Positions 25,822 through 34,422 of a DNA stretch of 38,924 bases are shown piece by piece. The DNA lies in the NCBI GenBank assembly GCA_001767495.1, contig MELA01000132.1:1-38924 (forward strand), written 5' to 3'. Under the pieces are notes generated by a model. It was not told the origin of the DNA and did no database searches. It saw only the letters and a program-made list of their open reading frames with translations. Both the position numbers and the translations under genes were made by a program. The DNA comes from Acidobacteria bacterium RIFCSPLOWO2_12_FULL_65_11 (GTDB lineage: Bacteria > Acidobacteriota > Vicinamibacteria > Vicinamibacterales > CAVVIG01). The stretch's first letter is position 1. Each line of letters begins with the position of its first letter.

Positions 25822-26961
25822 ATGCGGTCGTTCGATTTTCATATTCGCACGCGCGTCGTCTTCGGCGAGGGCGCCCTCGCGCGTCTGGGCGAGCTCGCGC
25901 ACGAACTGTCCTTCACGCGGACGCTCATTGTGGCCGATCGGGGCATCGTGGCGACCGGGCTGGCCGACCGCGCCGCGACGCTCCTCGAGGCGGCCGGCAT
26001 CGCGTCATTTCGCTTTCACGACTTCGACTCCAATCCCGACACGCGGATGGTCGAGGCCGGGCGCGCGCACGCGGCCGCCTGCGCCGTGGATTCGATCGTG
26101 GCGCTTGGCGGCGGCAGTTCGCTCGACTGTGCCAAGGCCATCAACTTCGTCCTGACCAGCGGCGGGTCGATGCGCGACTACTGGGGGTTTGGCAAGGCGT
26201 CGGAGCCGATGCTGCCCTCGATCGGTGTGCCGACAACCGCCGGGACCGGCAGCGAGGCGCAGGCGTACGCGCTCATCTCGGACGCCGAGACGCACGCCAA
26301 GATGGCGTGCGGGGATCCGAAGGCGGCCTTTCGCATCGCGATTCTCGACCCGGTGGTGACCGTCTCGCAGCCGCGCCACGTGACGGCGGTCGCCGGCTAC
26401 GACGCCATCTCGCACGCCGTCGAGTCGTACGTCACCACGCGCGGTAATCAGATCTCGGATGTCTTCGCCCGCGACGCGTGGCGGCTGCTCGAGCGCCACT
26501 ACGAACGCGTGCTCGCCCGTCCGGGCGACCTCTTCTCGCGCGGCGCCATGCTCGTCGGCGCGCACGAGGCCGGCATCGCGATCGATCAGTCGATGCTGGG
26601 AGCGACGCACGCCTGCGCCAACCCGCTGACGGCACGCTACGGCACGCCCCACGGCGTGGCGATCGCGGTGATGCTGCCGCATGTCGTGCGATGGAATCAC
26701 GCGCACGTCGGCGACCGCTACGGCGAGCTGTTGAAGGCGTCAGGCCTGGACGGCGGAGAGGCGCCTGGCGAGCGGCTGGCTCTTCGTCTCGAGAGCCTCG
26801 CGCGGGTCGGTGGACTGCCGGCCGCGCTGCGAGACCTCGGTGCGGCGCGCGCCGATCTCGCCGCACTCGCCGCCGAGGCGGCCACGCAGTGGACCGGAAC
26901 GTTCAATCCGCGGCCGTTCGACGCGACCAGCGCGCTCTTGCTGTACGAGCGCGCCTACTGA
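25822..26961 (+). CDS. Iron-containing (group III) alcohol dehydrogenase
   Basis: I prefer the ATG at 25822 (MRSFDFHIRTRVVFGEGAL) over the listed TTG at 25804; neither has a clear ribosome-binding site. The 379-residue protein has the NAD(P)-binding GGGSSLDCAKA and PTTAGTGSEA segments. The metal set is present: D and H in GYDAISHAVE, H in GATHACAN and H in GTPHGVA. In many relatives the residue four after the third ligand is a second His (HAxAH); here it is Asn, which may affect proton relay or metal choice. It should interconvert an alcohol and an aldehyde. An aldehyde-forming ligase/reductase pair is 6 kb away, and a functional link is speculative. Confidence 0.88.
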   Translation: MRSFDFHIRTRVVFGEGALARLGELAHELSFTRTLIVADRGIVATGLADRAATLLEAAGIASFRFHDFDSNPDTRMVEAGRAHAAACAVDSIVALGGGSSLDCAKAINFVLTSGGSMRDYWGFGKASEPMLPSIGVPTTAGTGSEAQAYALISDAETHAKMACGDPKAAFRIAILDPVVTVSQPRHVTAVAGYDAISHAVESYVTTRGNQISDVFARDAWRLLERHYERVLARPGDLFSRGAMLVGAHEAGIAIDQSMLGATHACANPLTARYGTPHGVAIAVMLPHVVRWNHAHVGDRYGELLKASGLDGGEAPGERLALRLESLARVGGLPAALRDLGAARADLAALAAEAATQWTGTFNPRPFDATSALLLYERAY

Positions 26962-26972
26962 TCGGACACACG

Positions 26973-27149
26973 GTCCGGCTGAAGCCGGACACTACATGAT
27001 GAGCACTGAAGCCGGACACGACATGATGAGCACGACATGATGAGCAAGATCTGTTGCGGACTGTCCGGTTTCAGATCGTAGACAGACGTGGTAGATAGAC
27101 GTGGTAGATAGAGGTGCTAGACAGACGTAGTGTCCGGCTTCAGCCGGAC
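26973..27149. repeat. Repeat-dense intergenic block: palindromes plus 10-bp and 13-bp direct repeats
   Basis: Between the convergent dehydrogenase and HD-GYP genes lie a full GGC-form palindrome (26973-26990), a partial one (TGAAGCCGGACACGAC, 27006-27021) and a decayed one near 27063-27074. There are three copies of ATGATGAGCA (26996, 27023, 27038) and four 13-bp units of the type GTAGATAGACGTG (27078-27129). A full palindrome abuts at 27132-27149. The only other features are the ends of the flanking genes. Confidence 0.8.
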
Positions 27150-28228
27150 CTTCCTGACGTCGGAATCGGATGGACGACGTGCCGTCCGATCCTGCCCGTT
27201 GAATCGCGGAGGACCTGAAAGAAGCACTCGATGAGGTCGGCGCGCCGCCGTCCGCGCTGCACGTCGTCGCGGAGATGGTCGCGTGCAGTGTCGACAGAAA
27301 GCGCGGGACGGTACAGCCGGTCGGTGGTCAACGCATCGAAGACATCCACGATGCCGACGATCTGAGCCAGCAGAGGGACGGCGTCGCCCCTCAGGCCGTC
27401 CGGATAGCCGCTCCCGTCCAGACACTCGTGATGGTGGCGGATGATCGACCGGGCCTTCTTGAGCGAGAGTAGCCCGGCACACAGATCGTCGCCGACGATT
27501 GTGTGCCGCTTCATCACGTCGTATTCGGCCGCCGTGAGCGGGCCGGGCTTGAGGAGAATCGCGTCGGGCACGCCGATCTTGCCCAAATCGTGGAGGAAGC
27601 CGCCGCGACGCAGCGCGCGCAGGTCGTCGCCGGTCAGGCCCAGACGCTCGCCGACGGCGGCGCCGTACGCCGCCAGGCGCTCGCAATGGCCCTTGGTGTA
27701 CGGATCCCGGGCCTCGATGGTCACGGCGAGCGCCGTCATCACGACCTCGATCGATTCGAGGTTGTCGGTGTCCTTCTTCAGTTTGACAAGCGCGCGCACG
27801 CGTGCCAGCAACTCGTCGGCCGCGATCGGCTTGCCAAGCACATCGTCGGCGCCGACGTTGGCGGCCTGGGTGAGCAGGTCAGGATCCTTCTGGGCGGTGA
27901 CCAGCACGACCGGCGTGAATCGCGTGCCGATGTCACTCTTCAGGCGCCGGCAGACTTCGAGTCCGCTCAGGCCGGGCATCGAGACGTCAAGCAGGACGAC
28001 GTCTGGGCCTTCGCGGTTGACCGCCCGCAGGCCCGCGTGGCCGTCTGGCGCGCTCGACACGGCGTAGCCCTGCCGTGTGAGCAAACGGCTCAGGATGTCC
28101 ACGATGGCTGGCTGGTCGTCGATGACGAGCACCTTCGCCTTCGCGGGGACCAAACCGACGTTTCGCAGTCGCGCTGTTCGGTCTGTCGGGACGAGTGACA
28201 ACGGCTCTGACAGGCTGCAGGGAACCAA
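27140..28228 (-). CDS. Response regulator with HD-GYP c-di-GMP phosphodiesterase domain
   Basis: The 362-residue protein has an N-terminal receiver domain (~31-150): acidic pair D37-D38 in VLVIDDQPA, phospho-acceptor D81 in VVLLDVSMPG, a Thr in VLVTAQ and Lys in LGKPI. A C-terminal HD-GYP domain follows, with HD at 213-214 (FLHDLGKIGVPD), RHHHE at 265-268 and DGSGYPDGL at 271-279, all needed for metal binding and hydrolysis of c-di-GMP. It should be a phosphorylation-controlled phosphodiesterase. No histidine kinase is adjacent. The TGA stop and last residues lie inside the palindromic repeat, so the native C-terminus may have been shortened or extended. It is divergent from a diguanylate cyclase gene. 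Confidence 0.92.
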   Translation of the reverse strand: MVPCSLSEPLSLVPTDRTARLRNVGLVPAKAKVLVIDDQPAIVDILSRLLTRQGYAVSSAPDGHAGLRAVNREGPDVVLLDVSMPGLSGLEVCRRLKSDIGTRFTPVVLVTAQKDPDLLTQAANVGADDVLGKPIAADELLARVRALVKLKKDTDNLESIEVVMTALAVTIEARDPYTKGHCERLAAYGAAVGERLGLTGDDLRALRRGGFLHDLGKIGVPDAILLKPGPLTAAEYDVMKRHTIVGDDLCAGLLSLKKARSIIRHHHECLDGSGYPDGLRGDAVPLLAQIVGIVDVFDALTTDRLYRPALSVDTARDHLRDDVQRGRRRADLIECFFQVLRDSTGRIGRHVVHPIPTSGRSG

Positions 28229-28603
28229 GAGATACCTCGATAAGGCGGTTGCCTACGCGGTAATGTCTGCCTGTATGCGGACTTTCTCAAGTCCAACTGA
28301 GCTACGACATTACGAAACGCCTCACATTCAGCACGAACCGTACCCGGCACAAGACAGCGGAATCGCCAGCCTGTTCAACAGATTCCGCGACCGTCCTGGC
28401 GCAGGCAGAGTGCGCTGTGCGGTTCAAACGCGCACAGTCCGCACGCTGTGCCCGCACGCTGCACGCCGGCAGACAGGATTGGTCAGCCTGTTTCAAAACC
28501 GTCGCGATCGCCTGCATTGGCGGCTTCATCTGTGGGGTCCGCCTTCAGGCGGACCTTGAGACCGCGGGATCTGGCACAAGACTCGCAGGAGCTCGGCCGC
28601 ATC
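28229..28603. other. 375-bp divergent intergenic region with hairpins
   Basis: No gene is seen. It holds an inverted repeat GCGGAAT...ATTCCGC enclosing CTGTTcAACAG (~28358-28388). A longer hairpin at 28410-28444 has GTGCG and TGTGCG pairing with CGCACA and CGCAC around GTTCAAACG. A GCC-form palindrome lies at 28537-28554. It should contain promoters for both the HD-GYP and GGDEF genes; I could not pick confident -35/-10 pairs. Confidence 0.5.
28537..28554. repeat. Palindromic repeat stem, GCC/GGC form
   Basis: GTCCGCCTTCAGGCGGAC, a perfect 8-bp stem, lies 50 bases before the diguanylate cyclase start. It lacks the TAGT leader seen in other copies. Confidence 0.8.
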
Positions 28604-29905
28604 ATGCGTCTGATCTCGCGGACCGACACGCCCCTCGCAGCCGGCCTCGTCGTTGGCGCGCTCGTCCTGTTTCACCAGCCCCTGCGGTTCGTGCTCGACT
28701 GGGCGCGGAACATTGAAGGCGACTACCACCTCGATCTGGTGCCGGCGCTGGTGATCCTGACCGCCATGTTCGCGTTTCATGAGCTTCGCAAGCGCCGGCA
28801 GAGCCAGGCAGAAACGATGACGGCCGCCGCCCAAGCGCAGCAGCATCTCGCCAGGACGAAAGAGCTCGAGGCGCTCGTCGCATTCGGACGGACGCTCGCG
28901 AGCGCGCTCGATATGCAGGGCCTGCAGTACGCCGTGTCGAAGTGTCTCCCGGGGTTTACCGGCGAGCGCGGCATGTGGGTGCTCGTCACACGGCAGGGCG
29001 AGTGGAACGTGCTCGCGATCGATCCGGTCACCGAACAAGAGCTGTCGCGCGAGGATCTGGAGCGGACGGCGTCGATCGCGCTTCTGGCGCGCAAGGCCGA
29101 GGAGAACGCTCACGGCGAAGGGACGGTGGTCGAGTCCTCACTGTGCTTCCCCCTGGTCGTCGGGACCACTGTGGTCGGCGTGATGGGCGTGCGGCAGTCG
29201 CCGGCCGGCAGTCAGCAGTCGGCCGTCGGCAGTCGGCCGTCGGAGGTGGCGCTTGATGGGGCGGCGCGACGCGCGCTGGGCGTGGCCGCGTCCCTGCTGA
29301 GCATCGCCGTCCGCAACACGGCGCTGCTCGTCGAGATCCGGGACGTCAGCGTGCACGACCCGCTGACCGGCTGCCTGAACCGCAAGCCGGGCCTCGAGGT
29401 GCTCGACGCGGAGCTTCGGCGGGCCAGACGATCCGGCCAGCCGTTGTCCGTCCTGATGCTCGACGTCGACGAGTTCAAGCAGATCAACGATCGATACGGT
29501 CACCTCTGCGGCGACCTGGTGCTAGGCACCATCGGCCGGCGCCTGGTGCAAACCCTTCGGGGCAGCGACGTCAAGTGCCGCTACGGAGGCGACGAGTTCA
29601 TCCTGATTTGTCCCGACACGCCGCTTCAGGGCGCGCAGCAGGTGGCCAACGGCATCCGCAAGGAGATCATGGCTCACCCGATCGAGCACAACGGCCAGAC
29701 GCTGTCGGCGACCGTCAGCATCGGCATCGCGTCGGCCGAGGCCGGAGAGACCGATGCGAAGACGATCATCCATCGAGCCGACAAGGCGCTCTATTGCGCC
29801 AAGAAGGCCGGGCGAAACCGCTCGATCGTCGCCTCGGGGCCCAACGGTGATATCGGGCCCGCCCCGCCAATCTACCTCGCTCACGATCTAGAACTGACGG
29901 CTTAG
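28604..29905 (+). CDS. Membrane GAF-GGDEF diguanylate cyclase
   Basis: The listed ORF runs back through a repeat (SAFRRT). The ATG at 28604 after CAGGAG is the better start and gives 433 residues. Two membrane helices lie at ~10-28 and ~44-60. A GAF-like sensor spans ~85-245 and a GGDEF domain ~248-415. The catalytic motif is canonical (YGGDEF, 328-332), and the product-inhibition I-site RGSD at 319-322 has the normal spacing, so the enzyme should be active and feedback inhibited. The GAF domain contains five 7-bp tandem repeats in the DNA (29207-29241), read as PAGSQQSAVGSRPSE, probably an inserted loop. The HD-GYP phosphodiesterase is divergent, making a synthesis/breakdown pair. Confidence 0.92.
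   Translation: MRLISRTDTPLAAGLVVGALVLFHQPLRFVLDWARNIEGDYHLDLVPALVILTAMFAFHELRKRRQSQAETMTAAAQAQQHLARTKELEALVAFGRTLASALDMQGLQYAVSKCLPGFTGERGMWVLVTRQGEWNVLAIDPVTEQELSREDLERTASIALLARKAEENAHGEGTVVESSLCFPLVVGTTVVGVMGVRQSPAGSQQSAVGSRPSEVALDGAARRALGVAASLLSIAVRNTALLVEIRDVSVHDPLTGCLNRKPGLEVLDAELRRARRSGQPLSVLMLDVDEFKQINDRYGHLCGDLVLGTIGRRLVQTLRGSDVKCRYGGDEFILICPDTPLQGAQQVANGIRKEIMAHPIEHNGQTLSATVSIGIASAEAGETDAKTIIHRADKALYCAKKAGRNRSIVASGPNGDIGPAPPIYLAHDLELTA
29207..29241 (+). repeat. Five heptanucleotide tandem repeats inside a coding region
   Basis: GGCAGTC, AGCAGTC, GGCCGTC, GGCAGTC and GGCCGTC run head to tail with period 7. They fall in the sensor domain of the diguanylate cyclase and keep the reading frame open. 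Confidence 0.8.
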
Positions 29906-29915
29906 GAGTTCCTAA

Positions 29916-29943
29916 CGGGCTCATGGCTCAAGGCTCATGGGTG
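29916..29943 (+). repeat. Heptanucleotide tandem repeats downstream of the GGDEF gene
   Basis: CGGGCTC, ATGGCTC, AAGGCTC and ATGGGTG have period 7. They start 11 bases after the stop codon and share their core with the repeats at 37552-37630. Confidence 0.75.
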
Positions 29944-29953
29944 TAGCCGTGAC

Positions 29954-30022
29954 GTCCGGCTCAAGCCGGACACTACGACAGACTCGGCAGCCCACAGATG
30001 TAGTGTCCGGCTTCAGCCGGAC
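29954..30022. repeat. Inverted pair of palindromic repeats, GGC/GCC form
   Basis: One stem at 29954-29971 (CA centre, then ACTACGAC) and one at 30005-30022 preceded by TGTAGT face each other. They lie between the convergent GGDEF and symporter genes and end two bases from the symporter stop codon. Confidence 0.85.
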
Positions 30023-30024
30023 CC

Positions 30025-31650
30025 TCAAAAGTACTTCGACAGCGTCTTGTGGCTCGGGCGCGCCGAGGCGGTCAGTCGCGACACGACCACCATCAAGAGC
30101 GCCGAGACGAGCGTCATGGGCACCACGGGCAGAAAGCCCAGCACCAGCGTCCCGACTGCCGCGCGCGTGACGATATCAACGCTTCCCACCGAGAGGATGG
30201 AAACCGCGGCGGCGCCGGCCGGCGGCGCGGGCACCACCGCCTGCAGCACCGCGACGGCCGCGACGGCGGCGGCCGTCCAGACCGTCGTCGCCAGCGCGCC
30301 CCACCTGGTGCTGCCTTTCCAGAAGAGCGCGGCGACGAGCAGCGGGACGAGCGCCGAGTAGCCGGCAAAGGCATATTGGGTCGCGAGATCGAAGATGGAC
30401 TGGGGCGCGAGGAGCGCGATGAGGTAGGCGACGCAGGTAAGCACGATGACAAAGATCCGGCCCGTGTGGACCTGTACCGCCTCGCCAAAGCGCCGCGTGC
30501 CTTCGTAGTAGACAAACACGTCCTCGGTAAACATCGTGGAGAGCGCCAGAATCTGCGAGTCGCTCGCCATGACGGCCGCCATGACGGCCGCCCCGAGAAT
30601 CGACGCCAACCACAGCGGCGCGTAGCCTTCGACAAGCTTCAAGATCACATCGTCACCGCTGGCGGCGGCCCGCAGCTGGCTGCGCCGCTCGGGCGAGAGC
30701 GTCGAACCCTCAGCGGCCAGCGTCGCACGCGCTTCGATCTTGGTCTGGATGGTCGGTACGTCGGTGGCGGCGTTGGAGACGACGCCAAGAAACACCGACG
30801 GCAGCCAGATGGCGAGCATGCAGATCGGGTACAGCACGACGGTCTTCCTGAAGTGCGCCAGCCGTTTTGCGGTCAGACAGAAGATGCCGATGTGCGGAAA
30901 GGCAATCGAAGAAAGGGGAATAAACGTGTAGCTGAAAAAATACGCTGCCGACACGCGCTCCCGAGAGAGAAGCGGCGCGGTGGACGGCGACGCGAGCAGG
31001 GTGTCCATCGCCCGGCTGAATCCGCCCATGCCGGTGGCGATCGCTGAGACCGCGATGGCCCCGAAGGAGAGAAACAGGATCGTCTGGAACGTATTGACCC
31101 ACGCCGTACCGCGCATCCCGCCAAAGAACACGTAGCTCATGACCACCATCGAGACAATGGCGCCGCCCAGCCAGAAGGGCACGAGCCCGCCGCTGACCGA
31201 GGCGAGCACCGTGCCGCCGCCGATGACGGCGATGACGACGTACGGAATGAGCAGGAGCGCCTGCACGACGAAGATGACGGTCCCGATGTGCCCGCATTCC
31301 CAGCGATCGCGGAACATCTGGACCGGCGTCATGAAGCCGTGGCGCTTGCCGAGCGCCCACATCTTGGTGCCCATGAAGAAGAGGCAGACCGGGATGACGA
31401 GCGCGGAGGAAGACGCCATCAGGCCGTAGGTGACGATGCCGTTGGCAAACGCGTGGCCCGACGCGCCGAGAATCGAGAACGCCGTCATGTTGGCGCCGAA
31501 CAGCGACAGCAGGAACACCGCGGGACCGAGCGATCGACCGGCGAGAAAGTAGTCTTCCGCGTCCGATCGTCGCGCGGCGCGGCGGCTCGCGAAGATGCCG
31601 ATGTAGAGCACGACGGCGAAGTATCCGAAGATGACGGCCGCCGGGATCAT
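30025..31650 (-). CDS. Sodium:solute symporter (SSS family)
   Basis: The ATG at 31650 is chosen because it overlaps the upstream TGA (ATGA) and begins the first membrane helix ([18 protein letters not shown]); the listed start at 31704 lies within the upstream gene. The 541-residue protein has about 13 helices and family signatures such as [14 protein letters not shown] and [17 protein letters not shown] near the N-terminus and [18 protein letters not shown] later. It should import a solute with Na+. The substrate cannot be read from the sequence; PanF, PutP and sugar transporters belong to this family. The small DUF3311 gene immediately upstream is a frequent partner. Confidence 0.9.
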   Translation of the reverse strand: MIPAAVIFGYFAVVLYIGIFASRRAARRSDAEDYFLAGRSLGPAVFLLSLFGANMTAFSILGASGHAFANGIVTYGLMASSSALVIPVCLFFMGTKMWALGKRHGFMTPVQMFRDRWECGHIGTVIFVVQALLLIPYVVIAVIGGGTVLASVSGGLVPFWLGGAIVSMVVMSYVFFGGMRGTAWVNTFQTILFLSFGAIAVSAIATGMGGFSRAMDTLLASPSTAPLLSRERVSAAYFFSYTFIPLSSIAFPHIGIFCLTAKRLAHFRKTVVLYPICMLAIWLPSVFLGVVSNAATDVPTIQTKIEARATLAAEGSTLSPERRSQLRAAASGDDVILKLVEGYAPLWLASILGAAVMAAVMASDSQILALSTMFTEDVFVYYEGTRRFGEAVQVHTGRIFVIVLTCVAYLIALLAPQSIFDLATQYAFAGYSALVPLLVAALFWKGSTRWGALATTVWTAAAVAAVAVLQAVVPAPPAGAAAVSILSVGSVDIVTRAAVGTLVLGFLPVVPMTLVSALLMVVVSRLTASARPSHKTLSKYF

Positions 31651-31859
31651 TGATGCGCCCGGTCCTCGAGGTGCGACGGCCAGTGCCACCGCACGAGCAG
31701 CCACAGCACGACGCTAGTGGCGAGCGTGTAGGCCGCCTGATAGAAAAGCCCGATGGGCAGGAATCCGAAGACGAGCGGGCGCACGTCGCGCCAGAACCAG
31801 AAGTCCTGATGCAGCACGTAGAGCACGAGGACCAGCACGACGCTGAGCGCGGGCGCCAT
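31647..31859 (-). CDS. DUF3311-type small membrane protein, symporter partner
   Basis: The 70-residue protein has two membrane helices ([14 protein letters not shown] and [22 protein letters not shown]) separated by the segment [17 protein letters not shown] that resembles DUF3311. Members are usually encoded just before an SSS symporter, as here. The 4-base ATGA overlap implies coupled translation and a probable accessory subunit. The mechanism is unknown. It is divergent from the ligase gene, with only 20 bases between the two starts. Confidence 0.8.
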   Translation of the reverse strand: MAPALSVVLVLVLYVLHQDFWFWRDVRPLVFGFLPIGLFYQAAYTLATSVVLWLLVRWHWPSHLEDRAHQ

Positions 31860-31865
31860 GGGCGC

Positions 31866-31871
31866 TATACT
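31866..31871 (+). promoter_or_regulatory. Possible -10 (TATACT) giving a near-leaderless ligase transcript
   Basis: TATACT lies 8 bases before the ATG at 31880, so transcription would start at or next to the start codon. No ribosome-binding site or good -35 is visible. Confidence 0.3.
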
Positions 31872-31879
31872 ACGACATC

Positions 31880-32998
31880 ATGCGTGGGTCTCCAGCGGAT
31901 CGGGCCGGCGTGGCGGCCGATGTCACAATTGAACATGCCCGCGAGACGCTCGACCGATGGGTGCGAGAAGTGGTTGACTGGCACTTCAACCCGGAGTCCG
32001 GCTGTCCCTTCTGGTTGGATGTTGTGAAGAAGGCGGGCTGGGATCCCCGCCGCGAGATCAAGAGCTTCGCGGACCTCGGACGCTTTGGTTCCTTCGAGGA
32101 CGAATGGCTGCGCGGCGGACCGGTCCAGCGCTGGATCCCGAAAGGCCTGGCCGGCAAGCCGGTCTTCGTCTTCGAGACCGGCGGCACGACCGGCACGCCG
32201 AAGACGCGCGTCGCGATGGAAGACTTCCGCATCGACTACGAGCTCTTCAGCGCGACACTCGCCGACGAGTACTTCCCGAAGGGCGCCAACTGGCTGATGC
32301 TCGGGCCCTCGGGTCCGCGACGGCTGCGCCTGGCGGTCGAGCACCTCGCGCAGTATCGCGGCGGCATCAGCTTCTGCGTCGATCTCGACCCGCGCTGGGT
32401 CATCAAGCTCATCAAGAAAGGCTGGATGGAGCACCTGCAGGCCTATAAGGACCACGTCATCGACCAGGCCGTGACGATTCTCGAGGCCGGGCACGACATC
32501 CGCTGCCTCTTTACGACGCCCAAGCTGCTCGAAGCGCTCGCGCTAAGGCTCGAATCGAAGGGAACGACGATCAGAAAAGCCGGCGTCACAGGGATTTTCT
32601 CTGGCGGCACGGAGTTTACGCCGCAGTGGAACCGCTTCGCCCACGAGGAGCTGCTCGACGGCGCCTATATGACGCCGACCTACGGCAACACGTTGATGGG
32701 TCTGGCGGCAAGCGCACCGACCGGGCCGCACAACAACTACAAAATCGCCTACTACGCACCCCAACCGCGGGCGGTCATCGAGGTGGTGGATTTTGACAAG
32801 CCGGACCAGCTCGTCGAGTACGGACAGACCGGACGCGTGAAGTTGACGACGCTCACGAAGGAATTCTTCATGCCGGGCTTCCTCGAGCGCGACGAAGGCG
32901 AGCGCGAGCCGGCCTGCGATCGCTATCGGTGGGACGGCATCAGCGGCGTCCGGCCGTACCGAGGCTTCGCCGCGACCACGACCGTTGGAGTGTATTAG
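31880..32998 (+). CDS. Adenylate-forming ligase of LuxE/PaaK type
   Basis: The 372-residue protein carries the nucleotide-binding loop of the ANL superfamily (VFVFETGGTTGTPKTR, ~95-110), the second adenylate motif PTYGNT at ~270 and a late segment GQTGRVKLTTLTKEFFMPGFLERDEGE near the hinge position. Acyl-CoA synthetases have ~500-560 residues and PaaK ~430; the short length here is closer to the LuxE acyl-protein synthetase (~370). It should activate a carboxylic acid as the acyl-AMP. The next gene, an aldehyde-dehydrogenase-like reductase, overlaps its stop (TAGTG), so the acyl group is probably passed to it. The substrate is unknown. Confidence 0.8.
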   Translation: MRGSPADRAGVAADVTIEHARETLDRWVREVVDWHFNPESGCPFWLDVVKKAGWDPRREIKSFADLGRFGSFEDEWLRGGPVQRWIPKGLAGKPVFVFETGGTTGTPKTRVAMEDFRIDYELFSATLADEYFPKGANWLMLGPSGPRRLRLAVEHLAQYRGGISFCVDLDPRWVIKLIKKGWMEHLQAYKDHVIDQAVTILEAGHDIRCLFTTPKLLEALALRLESKGTTIRKAGVTGIFSGGTEFTPQWNRFAHEELLDGAYMTPTYGNTLMGLAASAPTGPHNNYKIAYYAPQPRAVIEVVDFDKPDQLVEYGQTGRVKLTTLTKEFFMPGFLERDEGEREPACDRYRWDGISGVRPYRGFAATTTVGVY

Positions 32999-34422
32999 TG
33001 CTTCATATTCCTATTCTTCGCTGGGGCCAGCCGTATACGAGCATCGACGTCGATGAGGTCAAGCACTTCGCGACCGGCGAGCCGATTGCCACAGTCAGCC
33101 GTGCCAATGGCGGCCTGATTCAGCGCGACATGCGCAAGGCGTCGCGCGCGCGCGAGGCCCTACGCGAGATCCCGATCGACGACCTGATCGCGCGCGTGGG
33201 CGCGGCCGGCGAGCTCTACATGAACGGCGAGCTGCCGATGGGTGATGGCACGCAGACGCCTGAGGAATTCGTGCGCGCGCAGTCGGCCACCACAGGCCTG
33301 CCCGAGACGATGTGCCGTGCGAACATGAAGAAGAACGCGTTCGTGCTGGGCAAGATGCGCGACATCCTCACGTCGCTGACCCGAGGGCTCGCCTTCGACG
33401 TGTTGTCGCGCGGCCACGGCGAGGAGCGCGGCGTGCCGATCAGCTATCAGGCGCAGAGTCCCGTCGTCGGGCTCGTGCTCCCGTCGAACTCGCCCGGCGT
33501 CCACACCTTGTGGCTGCCGATCGTCCCGTTACAGGTCGGTCTGGTGCTCAAGCCGGGCCCGCAGGAACCATGGACGCCGTACCGGATGACGGAGGCGTTT
33601 TTCAAAGCCGGCATCCCGCGCGAGGCGATCTCGGTGTATCCGGGCGAGGGTGACGTCGGCGCGGCCGTGCTCGACAGTTGCGGTAGGAACCTGATTTTCG
33701 GCGGCACGCCGACCGTCGATCGCTATCGCGGGAATCCCAGGGTTCAGGCCCACGGTCCTGGCTTCTCGAAGATTCTCCTCGGCGACGACCAGGTCGACCG
33801 CTGGGAGCAGTTTCTCGATGTGATGGTCGACAGCGTGTTCCTCAACAGCGGGCGCAGCTGCATCAATTGCTCGGGCATCTGGGCGAGCCGCCACACCCGC
33901 GAGATCGCCGAGGCGCTGGCGCGCCGGCTGGGCAGCGTCCGGCCGCTCCCGCACGATCATCCCGACGCGAGCCTGGCGGCATTCACGGTGCCGGGCGTGG
34001 CCGACGCGGTCTCGCAGTCGATCGACGCCGATCTGCAGGCGCCCGGCGTGGCCGACGTCACCGCCAAGTACCGCGAAGGCTCGCGCGTGGTCAAAGAGGG
34101 GAGAGCCGACTATCTGCTGCCGACCGTCGTGCACTGCGAGTCGGTGGCGGCCGCCATTGCGAAGAAGGAATACATGTTCCCCTTTGTGACCGTCGTCGAG
34201 TGTCCCGAGGCCAAGATGGTCGACGCCATCGGGCCAACACTTGTGTGCAGCGCGATTACCTGCAAGAGGGAACTCAAGCGACGCCTGCTCGACGCCGTCC
34301 ACATCGACCGGCTCAACCTCGGTCCGGTTCCGACCGTCCAGCTCAACTGGCTGCAGCCGCACGAAGGCAACCTCATCGAGTTCCTCTTCCGTCCGCGCGC
34401 CTTTCAGTCCGCGGATCTGTAG
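32998..34422 (+). CDS. Aldehyde-dehydrogenase-superfamily acyl reductase
   Basis: The GTG at 32998 overlaps the ligase stop by one base and gives a 474-residue protein (VLHIPILRWGQPYTS); the listed start at 32929 lies within the ligase. The ALDH fold is clear: Rossmann segment PVVGLVLPSNSPGVHTLWLPIVPLQVGLVLKPG, LIFGGTPTV in place of the usual FTGST region, and the catalytic Cys in NSGRSCINCSG. The ALDH general-base Glu motif (ELGGK) is not evident, as in acylating or acyl-reducing members such as LuxC. Together with the ligase it could turn a carboxylic acid into an aldehyde. An acid-forming dehydrogenase is the alternative. Confidence 0.8.
   Translation: MLHIPILRWGQPYTSIDVDEVKHFATGEPIATVSRANGGLIQRDMRKASRAREALREIPIDDLIARVGAAGELYMNGELPMGDGTQTPEEFVRAQSATTGLPETMCRANMKKNAFVLGKMRDILTSLTRGLAFDVLSRGHGEERGVPISYQAQSPVVGLVLPSNSPGVHTLWLPIVPLQVGLVLKPGPQEPWTPYRMTEAFFKAGIPREAISVYPGEGDVGAAVLDSCGRNLIFGGTPTVDRYRGNPRVQAHGPGFSKILLGDDQVDRWEQFLDVMVDSVFLNSGRSCINCSGIWASRHTREIAEALARRLGSVRPLPHDHPDASLAAFTVPGVADAVSQSIDADLQAPGVADVTAKYREGSRVVKEGRADYLLPTVVHCESVAAAIAKKEYMFPFVTVVECPEAKMVDAIGPTLVCSAITCKRELKRRLLDAVHIDRLNLGPVPTVQLNWLQPHEGNLIEFLFRPRAFQSADL

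Noticed and set aside
26973-27149. CRISPR array
   Set aside because: The 10- and 13-bp units are contiguous or unevenly spaced, without unique spacers of constant length, and no cas gene is present.
28288-28320. tRNA-like string on the minus strand (GTAGCTCAGTTGGA)
   Set aside because: The D-arm-like bases are there, but no anticodon stem, T-loop (GTTCRA) or acceptor stem pairs at the right spacing; it is chance or a tiny remnant.
28229-28603. c-di-GMP (GEMM) riboswitch before the GGDEF gene
   Set aside because: The GEMM core motifs (GCAAAGCC and the tetraloop/receptor layout) are absent; only generic hairpins are seen.
30049-31047. 332-residue plus-strand ORF
   Set aside because: It is an Arg/His/Asp-rich shadow of the symporter gene on the other strand.
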